Of a stretch of 64,000 bases of DNA, positions 35,832 through 44,682 are shown one piece after another. The translations under genes were made by a program, and so were the position numbers. The notes under the pieces are model-generated. The model saw only the letters and a program-made list of their open reading frames with translations. It was not told the DNA's origin and searched no databases. The first letter of the stretch is position 1; each line of letters opens with the position of its first letter. The stretch is from Gammaproteobacteria bacterium (lineage in GTDB: Bacteria; Pseudomonadota; Gammaproteobacteria; JADZEE01), in assembly GCA_020850735.1 (NCBI GenBank), contig JADZEE010000136.1, positions 1 to 64,000 on the forward strand. The letters are read 5' to 3'.

Positions 35832-36985
35832 CCACCGCTGGCAAGCCGATGCTGCTGACGGGCAATCACGCCGTCGCCTGGGGTGCGCGACTCGCGCGGC
35901 CGCAGGTACTGCCAGTGTACCCGATCACACCGCAGACGCCGATCCTGGAACTGCTCACCGAGTTTCACGCCCGGGGAGAGCTCGACGCCGAGATCCTGAC
36001 GCCGGAATCCGAGCACTCGGTGATGGCCGCATGCATCCCCGCTTCGCTCGCGGGCGTGCGCGTGTTCACCGCCACGGCCTCGCAGGGGCTGATGCTCATG
36101 CACGAGATGCTGCATTACGCGAGCGGTGCGCGTGCGCCGATCGTGATGGCGAACGTGAACCGCACCGTTGCCTCGCCGTGGGCCTTCTGGCCGGATCAGA
36201 CCGACAGCCTCGCCCAGCGAGACACCGGCTGGGTGCAGCTGTACAGCGAAAGCGCGCAGGAATCGCTGGACACCGTCATCCAGGCCTTTCGTATCGCCGA
36301 ACGCGTGCTGCTGCCGGTCATGGTGAACCACGACGCTTTCTACGTCTCGCACGCGCTCGAGGCCGTGCTGTTACCGTCGCAGGCACTCGTCGACGAGTAC
36401 CTGCCAGCGTATGCCCCCGAACATTTCCTCGACCCCGAACGCGGGGAGTCCTGGGGCAACGTCGTCAGCCAGGACATGTATTACCGTCACCGCCAGGACA
36501 TCGGTGAGGCGATGGCGGCCGTGCCCGCGGTGGCGACCGCGGCGGACGAACAGTGGTGCGAGTCCACCGGCCGCGGCTACGGGCTGATCGAGCGCTACCG
36601 CTGCGAGGACGCCCGGCTGGTCATCGTCACCATGGGCAGCATGTGCGGCACGGTGCGCGACGCGGTCGATACCCTGCGCGATCGTGGCGACGCGGTGGGG
36701 CTGCTCAAGCTGCGCCTGTTCCGCCCGCTGCCCGTCGAGGCTCTGCGCGCGGCACTCGCCGGCGTGCCCGACGTGCTGGTGCTCGACCGCAATTACTCAC
36801 CGGGCGCCGGCGGCGTGCTGCACCAGGAACTGCGCGCGGCACTCTACGGCATGCTCGGTGCGCCACGCGTGCACGGTTACCTGGCCGGTGTCGGCGGCGT
36901 CAACGTACCCCCGGAAAAAATCCTGGAGTTCGTCGCCCGGGTGAGCGCGCACAATCCGGTTCCCGCCTCGGTCTGGGTGAGATAG
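35828..36985 (+). CDS. 2-Oxoacid:acceptor oxidoreductase, alpha subunit
   Basis: A 385-residue alpha subunit of the pyruvate:ferredoxin-oxidoreductase superfamily. 'YPITPQTPILELLTEF' and 'TPESEHSVMAACI' (Glu interacting with the thiamine ring) are the domain I signatures; 'LIERYRCEDARLVIVTMGSM' opens the transketolase-C-like domain. It aligns best in organisation with four-subunit enzymes using aryl or short 2-oxo acids; the substrate is not readable. Phenylglyoxylate (giving benzoyl-CoA) is attractive because boxCB lies 6 kb away, but pyruvate or 2-oxoglutarate remain possible. Coupled by ATGA to the preceding gene. Confidence 0.86.
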   Translation: MTTAGKPMLLTGNHAVAWGARLARPQVLPVYPITPQTPILELLTEFHARGELDAEILTPESEHSVMAACIPASLAGVRVFTATASQGLMLMHEMLHYASGARAPIVMANVNRTVASPWAFWPDQTDSLAQRDTGWVQLYSESAQESLDTVIQAFRIAERVLLPVMVNHDAFYVSHALEAVLLPSQALVDEYLPAYAPEHFLDPERGESWGNVVSQDMYYRHRQDIGEAMAAVPAVATAADEQWCESTGRGYGLIERYRCEDARLVIVTMGSMCGTVRDAVDTLRDRGDAVGLLKLRLFRPLPVEALRAALAGVPDVLVLDRNYSPGAGGVLHQELRAALYGMLGAPRVHGYLAGVGGVNVPPEKILEFVARVSAHNPVPASVWVR

Positions 36986-36990
36986 ACAGC

Positions 36991-37875
36991 ATGCAAAAGC
37001 TCGACATCAGTGAACAAGCCGTGTTCTGCGCCGGCCACGCCGCCTGTCCCGGCTGTGTCGAGGCGCTGTCGGTACGCCACATTCTGGCTACCCTCGGACC
37101 GGATACGGTGGCGGTCGTGCCGCCCTCGTGCATGGCGATCATCGCCGGCCCGCAGCCCTTTTCCTCGCTGCGCATCCCGGTCTACCAGCCGACGCTGGAA
37201 GCGAGCGCGGCCTCGGCCTCGGGTCTGCGCCGGGCCCTGGACGTACGCGGGCGCAAGGATACGCAGGTGATCGTGCTGGCCGGTGACGGCGGCACCTACG
37301 ACATCGGATTCCAGTGTCTGTCCTCGGCCGCCGAGCGCAACGAGGACATGATCTATTTCTGTCTCGACAACGAAGGTTACATGAACACGGGTGCGCAGAA
37401 ATCATCCTCCACGCCGCAATTCGCAGAGACCGGCTCCACCCCGGCCGGCAAACTGACGCGCAAGAAGAACCTCACCGAGATCATGGCTGCCCACGAGGTT
37501 CCGTACGCCGCCACCGCCACCGCCGGCCACCTGCAGGACCTGGTGCGCAAGGTCGAGAAAGCGAAGTCCATGCGCGGCATGCGCATCATCACGGTGCTCG
37601 TGCCCTGCATCGACGGCTGGGGCGTGGCCGAAGACCAGGGCCTCGCCGCCGCGCGCCTGGCGGTCGAGACGGGCGTGTTCCCGCTCTACGAGGTCGAGGA
37701 CGGCAGGCGCTACACGCTGAGCTACGCAAACAAGACCCGCCCGGTGCGTGACTACCTGGAGATGCAGCGGCGCTACCGCAACGTCGATGACGAACGGGTG
37801 CTCGCTCTGCAGCAAGAGGTCGACGAAGCCTGGGCGCGGTTGTGCGCACGGGTTGCCGGGTCCGAAGCGGCCTGA
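36991..37875 (+). CDS. 2-Oxoacid:acceptor oxidoreductase, TPP-binding beta subunit
   Basis: The 294-residue protein binds thiamine diphosphate through 'GDGGTYDIGFQCLSSAAERNEDMIYFCLDNEGYMNTG' read as GDG...N(E)GY. The N-terminal 'CAGHAACPGC' and 'PPSCM' supply the Cys residues that bind the proximal [4Fe-4S] cluster in this family. It decarboxylates the 2-oxo acid and forms the acyl-CoA together with alpha and gamma. It starts five bases after the alpha stop, completing the operon. Confidence 0.87.
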   Translation: MQKLDISEQAVFCAGHAACPGCVEALSVRHILATLGPDTVAVVPPSCMAIIAGPQPFSSLRIPVYQPTLEASAASASGLRRALDVRGRKDTQVIVLAGDGGTYDIGFQCLSSAAERNEDMIYFCLDNEGYMNTGAQKSSSTPQFAETGSTPAGKLTRKKNLTEIMAAHEVPYAATATAGHLQDLVRKVEKAKSMRGMRIITVLVPCIDGWGVAEDQGLAAARLAVETGVFPLYEVEDGRRYTLSYANKTRPVRDYLEMQRRYRNVDDERVLALQQEVDEAWARLCARVAGSEAA

Positions 37876-38157
37876 TCACGTTCGCCGCCGGTCGATGAGC
37901 CCGGCCGGCGCGGCATCGGCCTGCACGGGGGCTCCGTTTCCAGGGCCTGAGCGGGCCCGCTGCCCGCTCACGGTGCGCCGTGGAGCCCAGGTCGAGATGG
38001 CTGTTCCCGTCCGCAGCCCGCGGCCTGCCCGCGGTCCCGCGCGCGAGCGCGGCCGGCATCGGCCACCGGCGCAGGCTGTTCAGCGCCGCCGCATCGATCA
38101 GACCAGCCTGCCGTTCCTTCCCGCACCTGCGGTCGTGGCGCCGCCGGAGTCCGAACC

Positions 38158-39351
38158 ATGCAGTTGTGCCCGCAGATAACCGCCGACGCCGACCAGCTCA
38201 CGCGCTGGCGCCGTGACCTGCACGCCCACCCCGAGCTCGGTTACGCGGAGCACCGCACCGCGGCCTTCGTGGCCGCGCAGCTCGAGGCGGCGGGTATCGA
38301 GGTGTGCACCGGCATCGGGCGCACCGGCGTGGTCGGACGGCTGCGGCGCGGCAGCGCCGCGCGCACCATCGGCCTGCGCGCAGACATGGACGCCCTGCCG
38401 ATGCAGGAGGAGAACGATTTCGGCCATCGCTCCCGCCACGACGGCCGCTTTCACGGCTGCGGCCACGACGGCCACACCGTCATGCTGCTCGCGGCCGCCC
38501 GTCATCTGGCCGCGCACGGTGAGTTCGACGGCACCTGCTGTTTCATCTTTCAGCCGGCCGAGGAGGGTGGTGGTGGCGCGGCCGCGATGATCGCCGACGG
38601 CCTGTTCGAGCGCTTCCCGATGCAGGCCGTATACGGGCTGCACAACTACCCGCTGCTGCCGGTCGGCCGGGTCGCCGTCCGCGCCGGGCCGATGCTGGCT
38701 GCGGCGGAGCAGTTCGACGTCGAAGTGCGCGGCCGTGGCGGTCACGGTGCGTTCCCGCATCTGGCGGTCGATCCGGTCGTCACGGCGGCGCAGATCGTCC
38801 AGGCGTTCCAGACCGTCGTCAGTCGTAGTGTCGATCCGCTCCACACCGCGGTGGTCAGCGTCACCCGGATCGTCGCCGGCGACGCCTACAACGTCATTCC
38901 CGGTGCAGTCACCCTGGGCGGGACGATCCGCTACTTCGAGGCCGAAGTCGGCGCCACCGTGCGCCGGCGCCTCGCCGAGATCGCCACCGGGATCGCGCAC
39001 GCGGCGGGCGCCGAGGCGGACTTCGTGCTGCGCGAAGGTCGTTATCCGCCGGTGGTCAACAGCGCGGCGGAAACCCGTCTCGCAGTCGAGGTCGCCCGTG
39101 AACTGCTCGGCGAAGATGCCGTGGACGCGGACTGCCCGCCGCTCATGGGATCCGAAGACTTCGCATTCATGCTCGAACGCAAGCCCGGCTGCTTCATCAT
39201 GTTCGGACAGGGCGGCGGTGAAGGCGGCTGCATGGTTCATCATCCCCGCTACGACTTCAACGACGCGATCATCCCGCTCGGCGCGAGCTACTGGGTACGA
39301 CTCGCGGAGCGCCTGCTCGCGCAGGCGTCATCGTCCGCCGCCGGTGACTGA
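38158..39351 (+). CDS. M20 metallo-amidohydrolase, hippurate-hydrolase-like
   Basis: The 397-residue zinc amidohydrolase of the M20D/HipO-AmaA family has metal ligands in 'HGCGHDGHTVMLLAAA' (Cys, His), 'QPAEEGGGGA' (Glu) and the C-terminal 'VHHPRYDFND' (His). 'GRGGHGAFPHLAVDPV' belongs to the dimerisation/lid domain. Hippurate hydrolases split N-benzoylglycine into benzoate and glycine; others act on N-acyl amino acids or indole-acetyl conjugates. Its place beside benzoyl-CoA genes favours an aroyl-amino-acid substrate (inference). It stands 282 bases after the oxidoreductase operon, a gap in which I see nothing; it may have its own promoter. Confidence 0.8.
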   Translation: MQLCPQITADADQLTRWRRDLHAHPELGYAEHRTAAFVAAQLEAAGIEVCTGIGRTGVVGRLRRGSAARTIGLRADMDALPMQEENDFGHRSRHDGRFHGCGHDGHTVMLLAAARHLAAHGEFDGTCCFIFQPAEEGGGGAAAMIADGLFERFPMQAVYGLHNYPLLPVGRVAVRAGPMLAAAEQFDVEVRGRGGHGAFPHLAVDPVVTAAQIVQAFQTVVSRSVDPLHTAVVSVTRIVAGDAYNVIPGAVTLGGTIRYFEAEVGATVRRRLAEIATGIAHAAGAEADFVLREGRYPPVVNSAAETRLAVEVARELLGEDAVDADCPPLMGSEDFAFMLERKPGCFIMFGQGGGEGGCMVHHPRYDFNDAIIPLGASYWVRLAERLLAQASSSAAGD

Positions 39352-39357
39352 CCGGCG

Positions 39358-40128
39358 CTACGGCACGGCGGAGAAATAGGGCATCCGCTGAGCGCCGTCG
39401 AGGCGGATCACCGCGCCGTTCAGGAAGCGGTTCTCGCAGATGTGCCGGGCGAGCGCGGCGAACTCCTCCGGCACGCCCATGCGCTTCGGAAAGGGCGTGA
39501 TGCTCGGGACCGTCGCCAGCATTTCCGCCGGCAGGCCCCGGACCATGGCGGTGTCGAAGGCGCCCGGGCTGATGGTATTGACCCGGATCCCGGCGTCACC
39601 GAGCTCGCGTGCCAGCGACAGGGTCATGCTGGCGATGCCTCCCTTGGAGGCGGTATAGGCCGCGCCGGCGATCGGACCGTCGAAGGCGGCGCCCGAGGCC
39701 ACCATGATCATCACGCCCCGCTCGCCGTCTTCCAGGGCCGGCTGTCCGAGCAGCGCGCTGGCCGCGAGCTGCAGCACGTGCAGCGTGCCGGTGAGGTTGA
39801 CCCGGATGGTCTGCGCAAGCTGCTCGAACGGTACGGCCGCCGGCCCGACGACGGGCTCGAGCCGGCCGATGCCGGCACAGGATATGACGATGCGCGCCGG
39901 GCCCACCGCCGCGATCGCCTGCTCCATCGCCGCCGCCGTCGCCGCGCTATCGCCCAGGTCGCAAGGGACGGGCGTGCCGCCGATCGCGGCCGCCACCTCG
40001 CGCACGCCGGCGGCGTTGATGTCCAGCAGCGCCACCCGGGCGCCGGCGCGGGCGAGATGCGTGGCGGTGGCACGCCCCATGCCCGATGCCGCTCCGGTCA
40101 CGATCGCACCGGTTCCTGAAATCCGCAT
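39358..40128 (-). CDS. SDR-family dehydrogenase (3-hydroxyacyl-CoA dehydrogenase-like)
   Basis: A 256-residue classical short-chain dehydrogenase: 'GAIVTGAASGMGRATA' binds NAD(P), 'ISCAGIG' follows, and the catalytic Tyr/Lys are in 'AYTASKGG'. Similarity is strongest to type-II 3-hydroxyacyl-CoA dehydrogenases. It is the last gene of the long minus-strand block (48458 to 39358) that also holds thiolase and CoA ligase, fitting a beta-oxidation step. It converges on the amidohydrolase with a seven-base gap. Confidence 0.83.
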   Translation of the reverse strand: MRISGTGAIVTGAASGMGRATATHLARAGARVALLDINAAGVREVAAAIGGTPVPCDLGDSAATAAAMEQAIAAVGPARIVISCAGIGRLEPVVGPAAVPFEQLAQTIRVNLTGTLHVLQLAASALLGQPALEDGERGVMIMVASGAAFDGPIAGAAYTASKGGIASMTLSLARELGDAGIRVNTISPGAFDTAMVRGLPAEMLATVPSITPFPKRMGVPEEFAALARHICENRFLNGAVIRLDGAQRMPYFSAVP

Positions 40129-40173
40129 GTCGATATCCTCCTGTCGCTTGGCCGTTGGCGAGGGCTCGGACTC

Positions 40174-41019
40174 TCAGGGCAGGCCGGCCCCGGGCACCTC
40201 GACCGGCATGACCTCGATGCGGCCCAGGCGCGCCTGCACGGCCTCGTTCGGATGCGGCCCGCGGCAGATGAACAGCGTGCGCCGATCCGGCCCGCCCAGC
40301 ATTACCGCCAGCGGCATCGTCGCCGGGCCCGTGGCGATGCGCCGCAGCACCTCGCCGCCCTCCCGGATCTGCACGATCTCCCCTTTCATGGGTGAAGCCA
40401 CCCAGATGGCGCCGCCGGCGTCGAGGCAGATCCCGTCCGGTCCCAGACCCTCGGCCGTCGCCCACAGTCGCTTGCCCGACAGCGAGCCGTCGGCGCCGAT
40501 GTCGAAAGCCGTCAGCCGATCGGCAAACGACTCGGCCACGATCAGCGTGCGGCCGTCCGGGGTGATGACCGAGCCGTTCGGAACCGCCATGTCGGCGTCC
40601 ACTACCCGCGCCAGGCCCTGCGGTGTGACCAGCACCAGCTTCGCCGGCTGAAACGGCGCGCCGCCATGGACGTCGAATCCGACCTCGCCGACGTAGGCGC
40701 GGCCGGCGGTGTCCACCACCATATCGTTGCAGATGAAGGTGGTCAGCGGCGCGAGATCCGCGGCCTGCACCGGACCCTGCGGATCCAGGCGCAGCAGCTG
40801 CCGGTCGTTCATCGACACGACCAGCAGGCGTCCGTCCGGCAGCCAGCCCAGGCCCGAGGGCCAGCCCGGCACCTCGACGACGGTCTCGGTGTTGCCATCG
40901 AGGTCCACCGTCATGACCTTTCCGGCAAGCATGTCGGAGAACCACAGCCTGCCATCCCGCCAGCGCGGCCCTTCCGGAAACACCAGACCATCGACCAGCA
41001 GCCTCGGGCTCTCGTTCAT
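40174..41019 (-). CDS. SMP-30/gluconolactonase-family hydrolase
   Basis: The 281-residue six-bladed beta-propeller protein of the SMP-30/gluconolactonase/LRE family: 'LVFPEGPRWRDGRLWFSDM', 'LPDGRLLVVSMNDRQLLRL', 'NDMVVDTAGRAYVGEVGFD' and 'GPDGICLDAGGAIWVASPMKGEIVQI' are the repeating metal-site blades. These enzymes open lactones using one divalent metal. The start at 41019 follows AGGAG. Position between thiolase and SDR suggests hydrolysis of a lactone or enol-lactone intermediate of the pathway. Confidence 0.82.
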   Translation of the reverse strand: MNESPRLLVDGLVFPEGPRWRDGRLWFSDMLAGKVMTVDLDGNTETVVEVPGWPSGLGWLPDGRLLVVSMNDRQLLRLDPQGPVQAADLAPLTTFICNDMVVDTAGRAYVGEVGFDVHGGAPFQPAKLVLVTPQGLARVVDADMAVPNGSVITPDGRTLIVAESFADRLTAFDIGADGSLSGKRLWATAEGLGPDGICLDAGGAIWVASPMKGEIVQIREGGEVLRRIATGPATMPLAVMLGGPDRRTLFICRGPHPNEAVQARLGRIEVMPVEVPGAGLP

Positions 41020-41044
41020 GAACCATCTCCTTTCTTGCTGAGGA

Positions 41045-42277
41045 TCAGCGTCCAAGTATGGTGACATAGGCGGCGGCTTCCTCCACGCCGTGGAAGCCGC
41101 CGCCGTTCTGCGCCAGACCGATACGCGCCAGCGGCACCTGGCGGGCGCCGGCCTCGCCGCGCAGCTGGGTCACGAGCTCGTGGATCTGTGCGAGCCCGGT
41201 GGCACCGACCGGGTGGCCCCGGGATTCCAGCCCGCCCGAGACGTTGATCGGGATGGCGCCGCCCAGCCGGGTCGCGCCGCTCCCGGCGAGCTCGCCGCCA
41301 GCCCCGATCGGGCACAGGCCCAGGCACTCGGTCTGCAGGATCTCGCCGAAGGCCGTTGCGTCGTGCACCTCGGCGAGCGAGACGTCCCGCGGCCCCAGCC
41401 CGGCGTCCTCGTAGGCACGGTTCGACGCGCGCCGGGTGATGTGCGCGTCGAGATCGCCCCAGGCCCGGTCCATGCCTTCGCCCGCGACGCAGGCCAGCAC
41501 CCCGACTGCGCGCGTCGCGCCGAGCCGTGCCAGGCCACGTGCATTGCACACTACCACCGCGGCGGCGCCGTCGCTCACGGGCGCGCACATGGGCAGCGTG
41601 AGCGGCCAGGCCACCACGCGTGCGCCGAGCACCTCCTCGACGGTCATGTCCTGCCGGTACTGCGCCCGCGGGTTCATGGAGGCGTGACAGTGGTTCTTGG
41701 CGGCGACCACCGCGAGCTGGCGCTCGGTCAGACCATCGGTGTGCATGTGATCACGGGCAAAGGCCGCGTAGACCTCCATGAACACGCTCTTGGGTCCGCC
41801 CGTTGCGACCGCGGGCGGCGGCTCGACGCCGGCGCCGAGCCGGCCGAGCCGCTCGGCGATCGCGTCGGCCTCGTGCACGTCCCAGCCGCCCGCGAGCAAC
41901 GAGAATACCTTGTGCTTGTCGGCCGCCGACATGCGTTCGCAGCCGACGGCCAGCGCGACATCGGACACCCGTGCACGCACGTGGGTGCAGGCGAGCTGGA
42001 ATGCCGCCGTGCCGCTCGCACAGGCGTTCTCGACGTTGACCACCGGCACCCGCGCGAGACCCGCCGCACGCAGTGCGATCTGTCCGGCGACTGCGGTCTG
42101 ACCCTCGATCAGATCCTGTGTGCAGTTGGCGAAAAACGCCATGCCGGGCGTGTGCGCGTCGCAACCGGCGTCGCACAGGGCTGCGGTCACGGCCTCGCGG
42201 GTCATGTCCTTGACCGAACGCTGCGGCTGACGACCGAATCGCGTCATTGCGACACCCGCGACATAGACGGCGGTCAC
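41045..42277 (-). CDS. Thiolase-family protein (SCP2-type)
   Basis: The 410-residue thiolase-fold protein has the nucleophilic Cys in 'NVENACASGTAAFQLAC', the catalytic His in 'ESRGHPVGATGLAQIHELV', and 'LAQNGGGFHGVEEAAAYV' at the C terminus. There the second catalytic Cys of ordinary thiolases (CxGGG) is not evident, as in many SCP2-type thiolases. It would cleave a 3-oxoacyl-CoA or act in the reverse direction. It lies 25 bases upstream of the SMP-30 gene and 13 bases downstream of the CoA ligase. Confidence 0.84.
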   Translation of the reverse strand: MTAVYVAGVAMTRFGRQPQRSVKDMTREAVTAALCDAGCDAHTPGMAFFANCTQDLIEGQTAVAGQIALRAAGLARVPVVNVENACASGTAAFQLACTHVRARVSDVALAVGCERMSAADKHKVFSLLAGGWDVHEADAIAERLGRLGAGVEPPPAVATGGPKSVFMEVYAAFARDHMHTDGLTERQLAVVAAKNHCHASMNPRAQYRQDMTVEEVLGARVVAWPLTLPMCAPVSDGAAAVVVCNARGLARLGATRAVGVLACVAGEGMDRAWGDLDAHITRRASNRAYEDAGLGPRDVSLAEVHDATAFGEILQTECLGLCPIGAGGELAGSGATRLGGAIPINVSGGLESRGHPVGATGLAQIHELVTQLRGEAGARQVPLARIGLAQNGGGFHGVEEAAAYVTILGR

Positions 42278-42290
42278 TGCGGCGCGGACC

Positions 42291-43844
42291 TCAGTTCACC
42301 TGCCGCAGGGCGTCGGCCCAGTAGCGCCTGCGGATCTCCTTCTTCAGCACCTTGCCCACCGGACTGCGCGGGAGCTCCGTCCAGAACTCGACCGACCTGG
42401 GCGCTTTGACCCCGCCCAGCCGTGCCTTGCACAGGGCGATCACCTCGTGCTCGCTGGCGGTCGCTCCCGGTTCGAGCTGGACCACCGCTTTGACGGCTTC
42501 GCCCCATTTCTCGTCGGGTACGCCGATCACCGCGCAGTCCCGCACCGCCGGCAGGGTCATGATCACCTGCTCCACCTCGCTCGGATACACGTTGAAGCCG
42601 CCGCTGATCACCATGTCCTTCTTGCGATCGACGATGTAGACATAGCCATCCTGGTCGACGCAGCCGATGTCGCCGGTGTGATGCCAGCCGTGCGCGCAGG
42701 CCGCCTGCGTCGCCTCCGGGTCGCGGTAGTACTCCTTCATCACCATGGCGCTGCGGATCACGATCTCCCCGTGCGCGTCCGGCCCGAGCAGCCCGCCGTC
42801 GTCGCCCATGACTGCGACCTGGGTGGTCAGCGTCGGCCGCCCGCAGCTCCACAGCCGCCGTTCCACGCCGCCGGCGAGCGCCGCGGCGTGCTCTCCCGGC
42901 GACAGGAACGTCACCATCACCAGCGCCTCCGCCTGTCCGAAGGCCTGGCACATCACCGGCCCGAACACGGTCATCGCCTGTCTGAGCTTCTCCACCGCCA
43001 TCGGCGCCGCCGCGTACAGAAAGTACCGCAAGGAGGAGTAGTCGAACTCGCGCACCCGCGGCTCGGCGAGCAGCATGTATACCAGCGTCGGGGGCAGGTA
43101 CAGCCGTGTGACCCGGCGGCGCGGGATATGCTCGAGGATCGCAAGGGGATCGGCCTTCGCCATCACCACGGTGGTGCCACCGCCCGCGAACACCGGGAAG
43201 CACATCGCACCCGCCCCGTGCGAGAGCGGCGCGGCGACGAGTTGCACCGGCTCGGGTTCGAACGGCATCGCGCTCACGTAGTTGCTCACCATCAGCTCCC
43301 AGCCGCGGTTGGTCGTGACCACGCCCTTGGGCGCGCCGGTCGTGCCGCCGGAGGGCAGGATGGCCGGTACGCCGTCCGGATCCGGCGCCAGCGCCGGGAC
43401 GCGGACATCGGCAGGCGCGATCCAGTCCTCGAAAAAGGGCGCCGACCGGCCCGGCCGATCGAGGCATACGCACTGTTTCAGGTCCGGCAGCCGTGAGCGC
43501 ATGCTCGTGACGTCGTCCTCGAATGCGCTGTGGTAGAACAGACAGGCGCAGTCGAGCTTGCGAAGCATGCCGAGATTTTCCTCCAGGGCGTTGCGTGCGT
43601 TGACCGGTAGCCACACCGCGCCGGCACGCAGGATCCCGAGGATGCACTCCATGACCCGCGCCATGTTCGGGCTGTAGACGGCCGCGTGGGCACCGTTCCC
43701 CAACCCGGCGCCGAGCAGCGCCGCGGCGATGCGGTGCGAGGTCGCCGCCACCTGCTCGTAGCTGCGCACGGTATCGCCCTCGACCAGGCAGGCGCCGTGC
43801 GGATTGAGCATCAGGCCGCGGTCGAAGAAGTCGATGAGAGTCAT
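42291..43844 (-). CDS. AMP-forming acyl-CoA ligase
   Basis: A 517-residue ANL ligase. 'LPSGGTTGAPKGVVTTNRG' is the ATP motif (Ser-Gly-Gly rather than Ser-Gly-Thr), 'GWHHTGDIGCVDQDGYVYIVDRKKDMVISGGFNVYPSEVE' the hinge region and 'PRSPVGKVLKKEIRRR' the catalytic Lys end. The start at 43844 begins at the family N terminus; the longer open frame is not supported. It probably activates the acid that enters the mutase/thiolase pathway encoded around it. Four other AMP-forming acyl-CoA ligases occur in the window, so substrates presumably differ. Confidence 0.84.
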   Translation of the reverse strand: MTLIDFFDRGLMLNPHGACLVEGDTVRSYEQVAATSHRIAAALLGAGLGNGAHAAVYSPNMARVMECILGILRAGAVWLPVNARNALEENLGMLRKLDCACLFYHSAFEDDVTSMRSRLPDLKQCVCLDRPGRSAPFFEDWIAPADVRVPALAPDPDGVPAILPSGGTTGAPKGVVTTNRGWELMVSNYVSAMPFEPEPVQLVAAPLSHGAGAMCFPVFAGGGTTVVMAKADPLAILEHIPRRRVTRLYLPPTLVYMLLAEPRVREFDYSSLRYFLYAAAPMAVEKLRQAMTVFGPVMCQAFGQAEALVMVTFLSPGEHAAALAGGVERRLWSCGRPTLTTQVAVMGDDGGLLGPDAHGEIVIRSAMVMKEYYRDPEATQAACAHGWHHTGDIGCVDQDGYVYIVDRKKDMVISGGFNVYPSEVEQVIMTLPAVRDCAVIGVPDEKWGEAVKAVVQLEPGATASEHEVIALCKARLGGVKAPRSVEFWTELPRSPVGKVLKKEIRRRYWADALRQVN

Positions 43845-43887
43845 GGCTGGGTCGCCGGGATCCGCCCGCAGCGGGCGCAGTCCGCGA

Positions 43888-44211
43888 TCAGTATGCGGAG
43901 ATCCAGACGCTTTCCTCGATCCGCTCCAGGTACGGGTGCAGGCGCGCCATCTGCTCGCGCCCGGGGTCGGAGTCGAACATGGACTCGCGCAGCGCCAGGA
44001 AGCGGTGACACTGCTCGAGCGCGTCGAACTCGAACAGGCGGAGGATCTGGCTCTTCGAACCACCCAGATAATTCACGAACGAGCCGACGTGGCGGGCGCC
44101 GTTCTGTTCCCAGAAGGGCAGGTTGTGCGTGCGCCAGTACTCGTGGAACTCGTCGATGCGGCTCCATACGGCATCGACCTTCGTCATCAGCAGTACCCGC
44201 CGTTGCGTCAC
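43888..44211 (-). CDS. NIPSNAP-like small protein
   Basis: The 107-residue product resembles NIPSNAP/dimeric alpha-beta-barrel proteins: a beta-strand 'RRVLLMTKVDAVW', then 'FHEYWRTHNLPFWEQNGARHVGSFVNYLGGSKSQILRLFEFDALEQCHRF' and a C-terminal helix. Such proteins often accompany catabolic enzymes, with unclear function (cofactor binding, isomerase or chaperone roles are proposed). It sits between the mutase small subunit and the CoA ligase in the same orientation. Confidence 0.65.
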   Translation of the reverse strand: MTQRRVLLMTKVDAVWSRIDEFHEYWRTHNLPFWEQNGARHVGSFVNYLGGSKSQILRLFEFDALEQCHRFLALRESMFDSDPGREQMARLHPYLERIEESVWISAY

Positions 44212-44247
44212 ACCGTCGACCCTCCATGCTGCGGTCCGAGTGCCTCG

Positions 44248-44652
44248 TCAGGCTCTGACGTTGGCACGGATGAACTCGATGATCTCGTTTGTCCCGGCAC
44301 CGGGCCCGAACACTGCGCGAAACCCTTTCGCCTCCAGCGCCGGCACGTCCTGCGGCGGAATGACGCCGCCGCCGATGAGCAAAACGTCGTGCATACCCTG
44401 CCCGGCGAGCAGCTCGGCGACCCGCGGGAAGTGGTAGTCATGCCCACCGGACAGGCAGCTCAGGGCGACCACGTCGGCGTCTTCCTCGACGGCGCTCTTC
44501 ACGATCTCCGCGGCAGTGGCGCGGATGCCGAGGTAGGTGACCTCCATGCCCGCGTCACGCAGGGCCAGGGCGAGCACCTTCGCCCCGCGGTCGTGGCCGT
44601 CCAGGCCGGGTTTGGCCAGCACGACCCGCACGACCCGACCACCCGCAGTCAT
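44248..44652 (-). CDS. Cobalamin-binding small subunit of acyl-CoA mutase
   Basis: A protein of about 134 residues with the B12-binding signature 'KPGLDGHDRGAKVLALALRDAG' (DxHxxG, with the His that ligates cobalt), 'LSCLSGGHDYHFP' (SxL) and 'IGGGVIPPQD' (GG). It forms the C-terminal domain of a split adenosylcobalamin-dependent mutase with the product of 44683-46374, as in isobutyryl-CoA and 2-hydroxyisobutyryl-CoA mutases. The ATG at 44652 is preferred; a GTG at 44676 is possible. Confidence 0.86.
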   Translation of the reverse strand: MTAGGRVVRVVLAKPGLDGHDRGAKVLALALRDAGMEVTYLGIRATAAEIVKSAVEEDADVVALSCLSGGHDYHFPRVAELLAGQGMHDVLLIGGGVIPPQDVPALEAKGFRAVFGPGAGTNEIIEFIRANVRA

Positions 44653-44682
44653 GCCGGCCGCCCGGGTGGCGCGCACCGTGGA

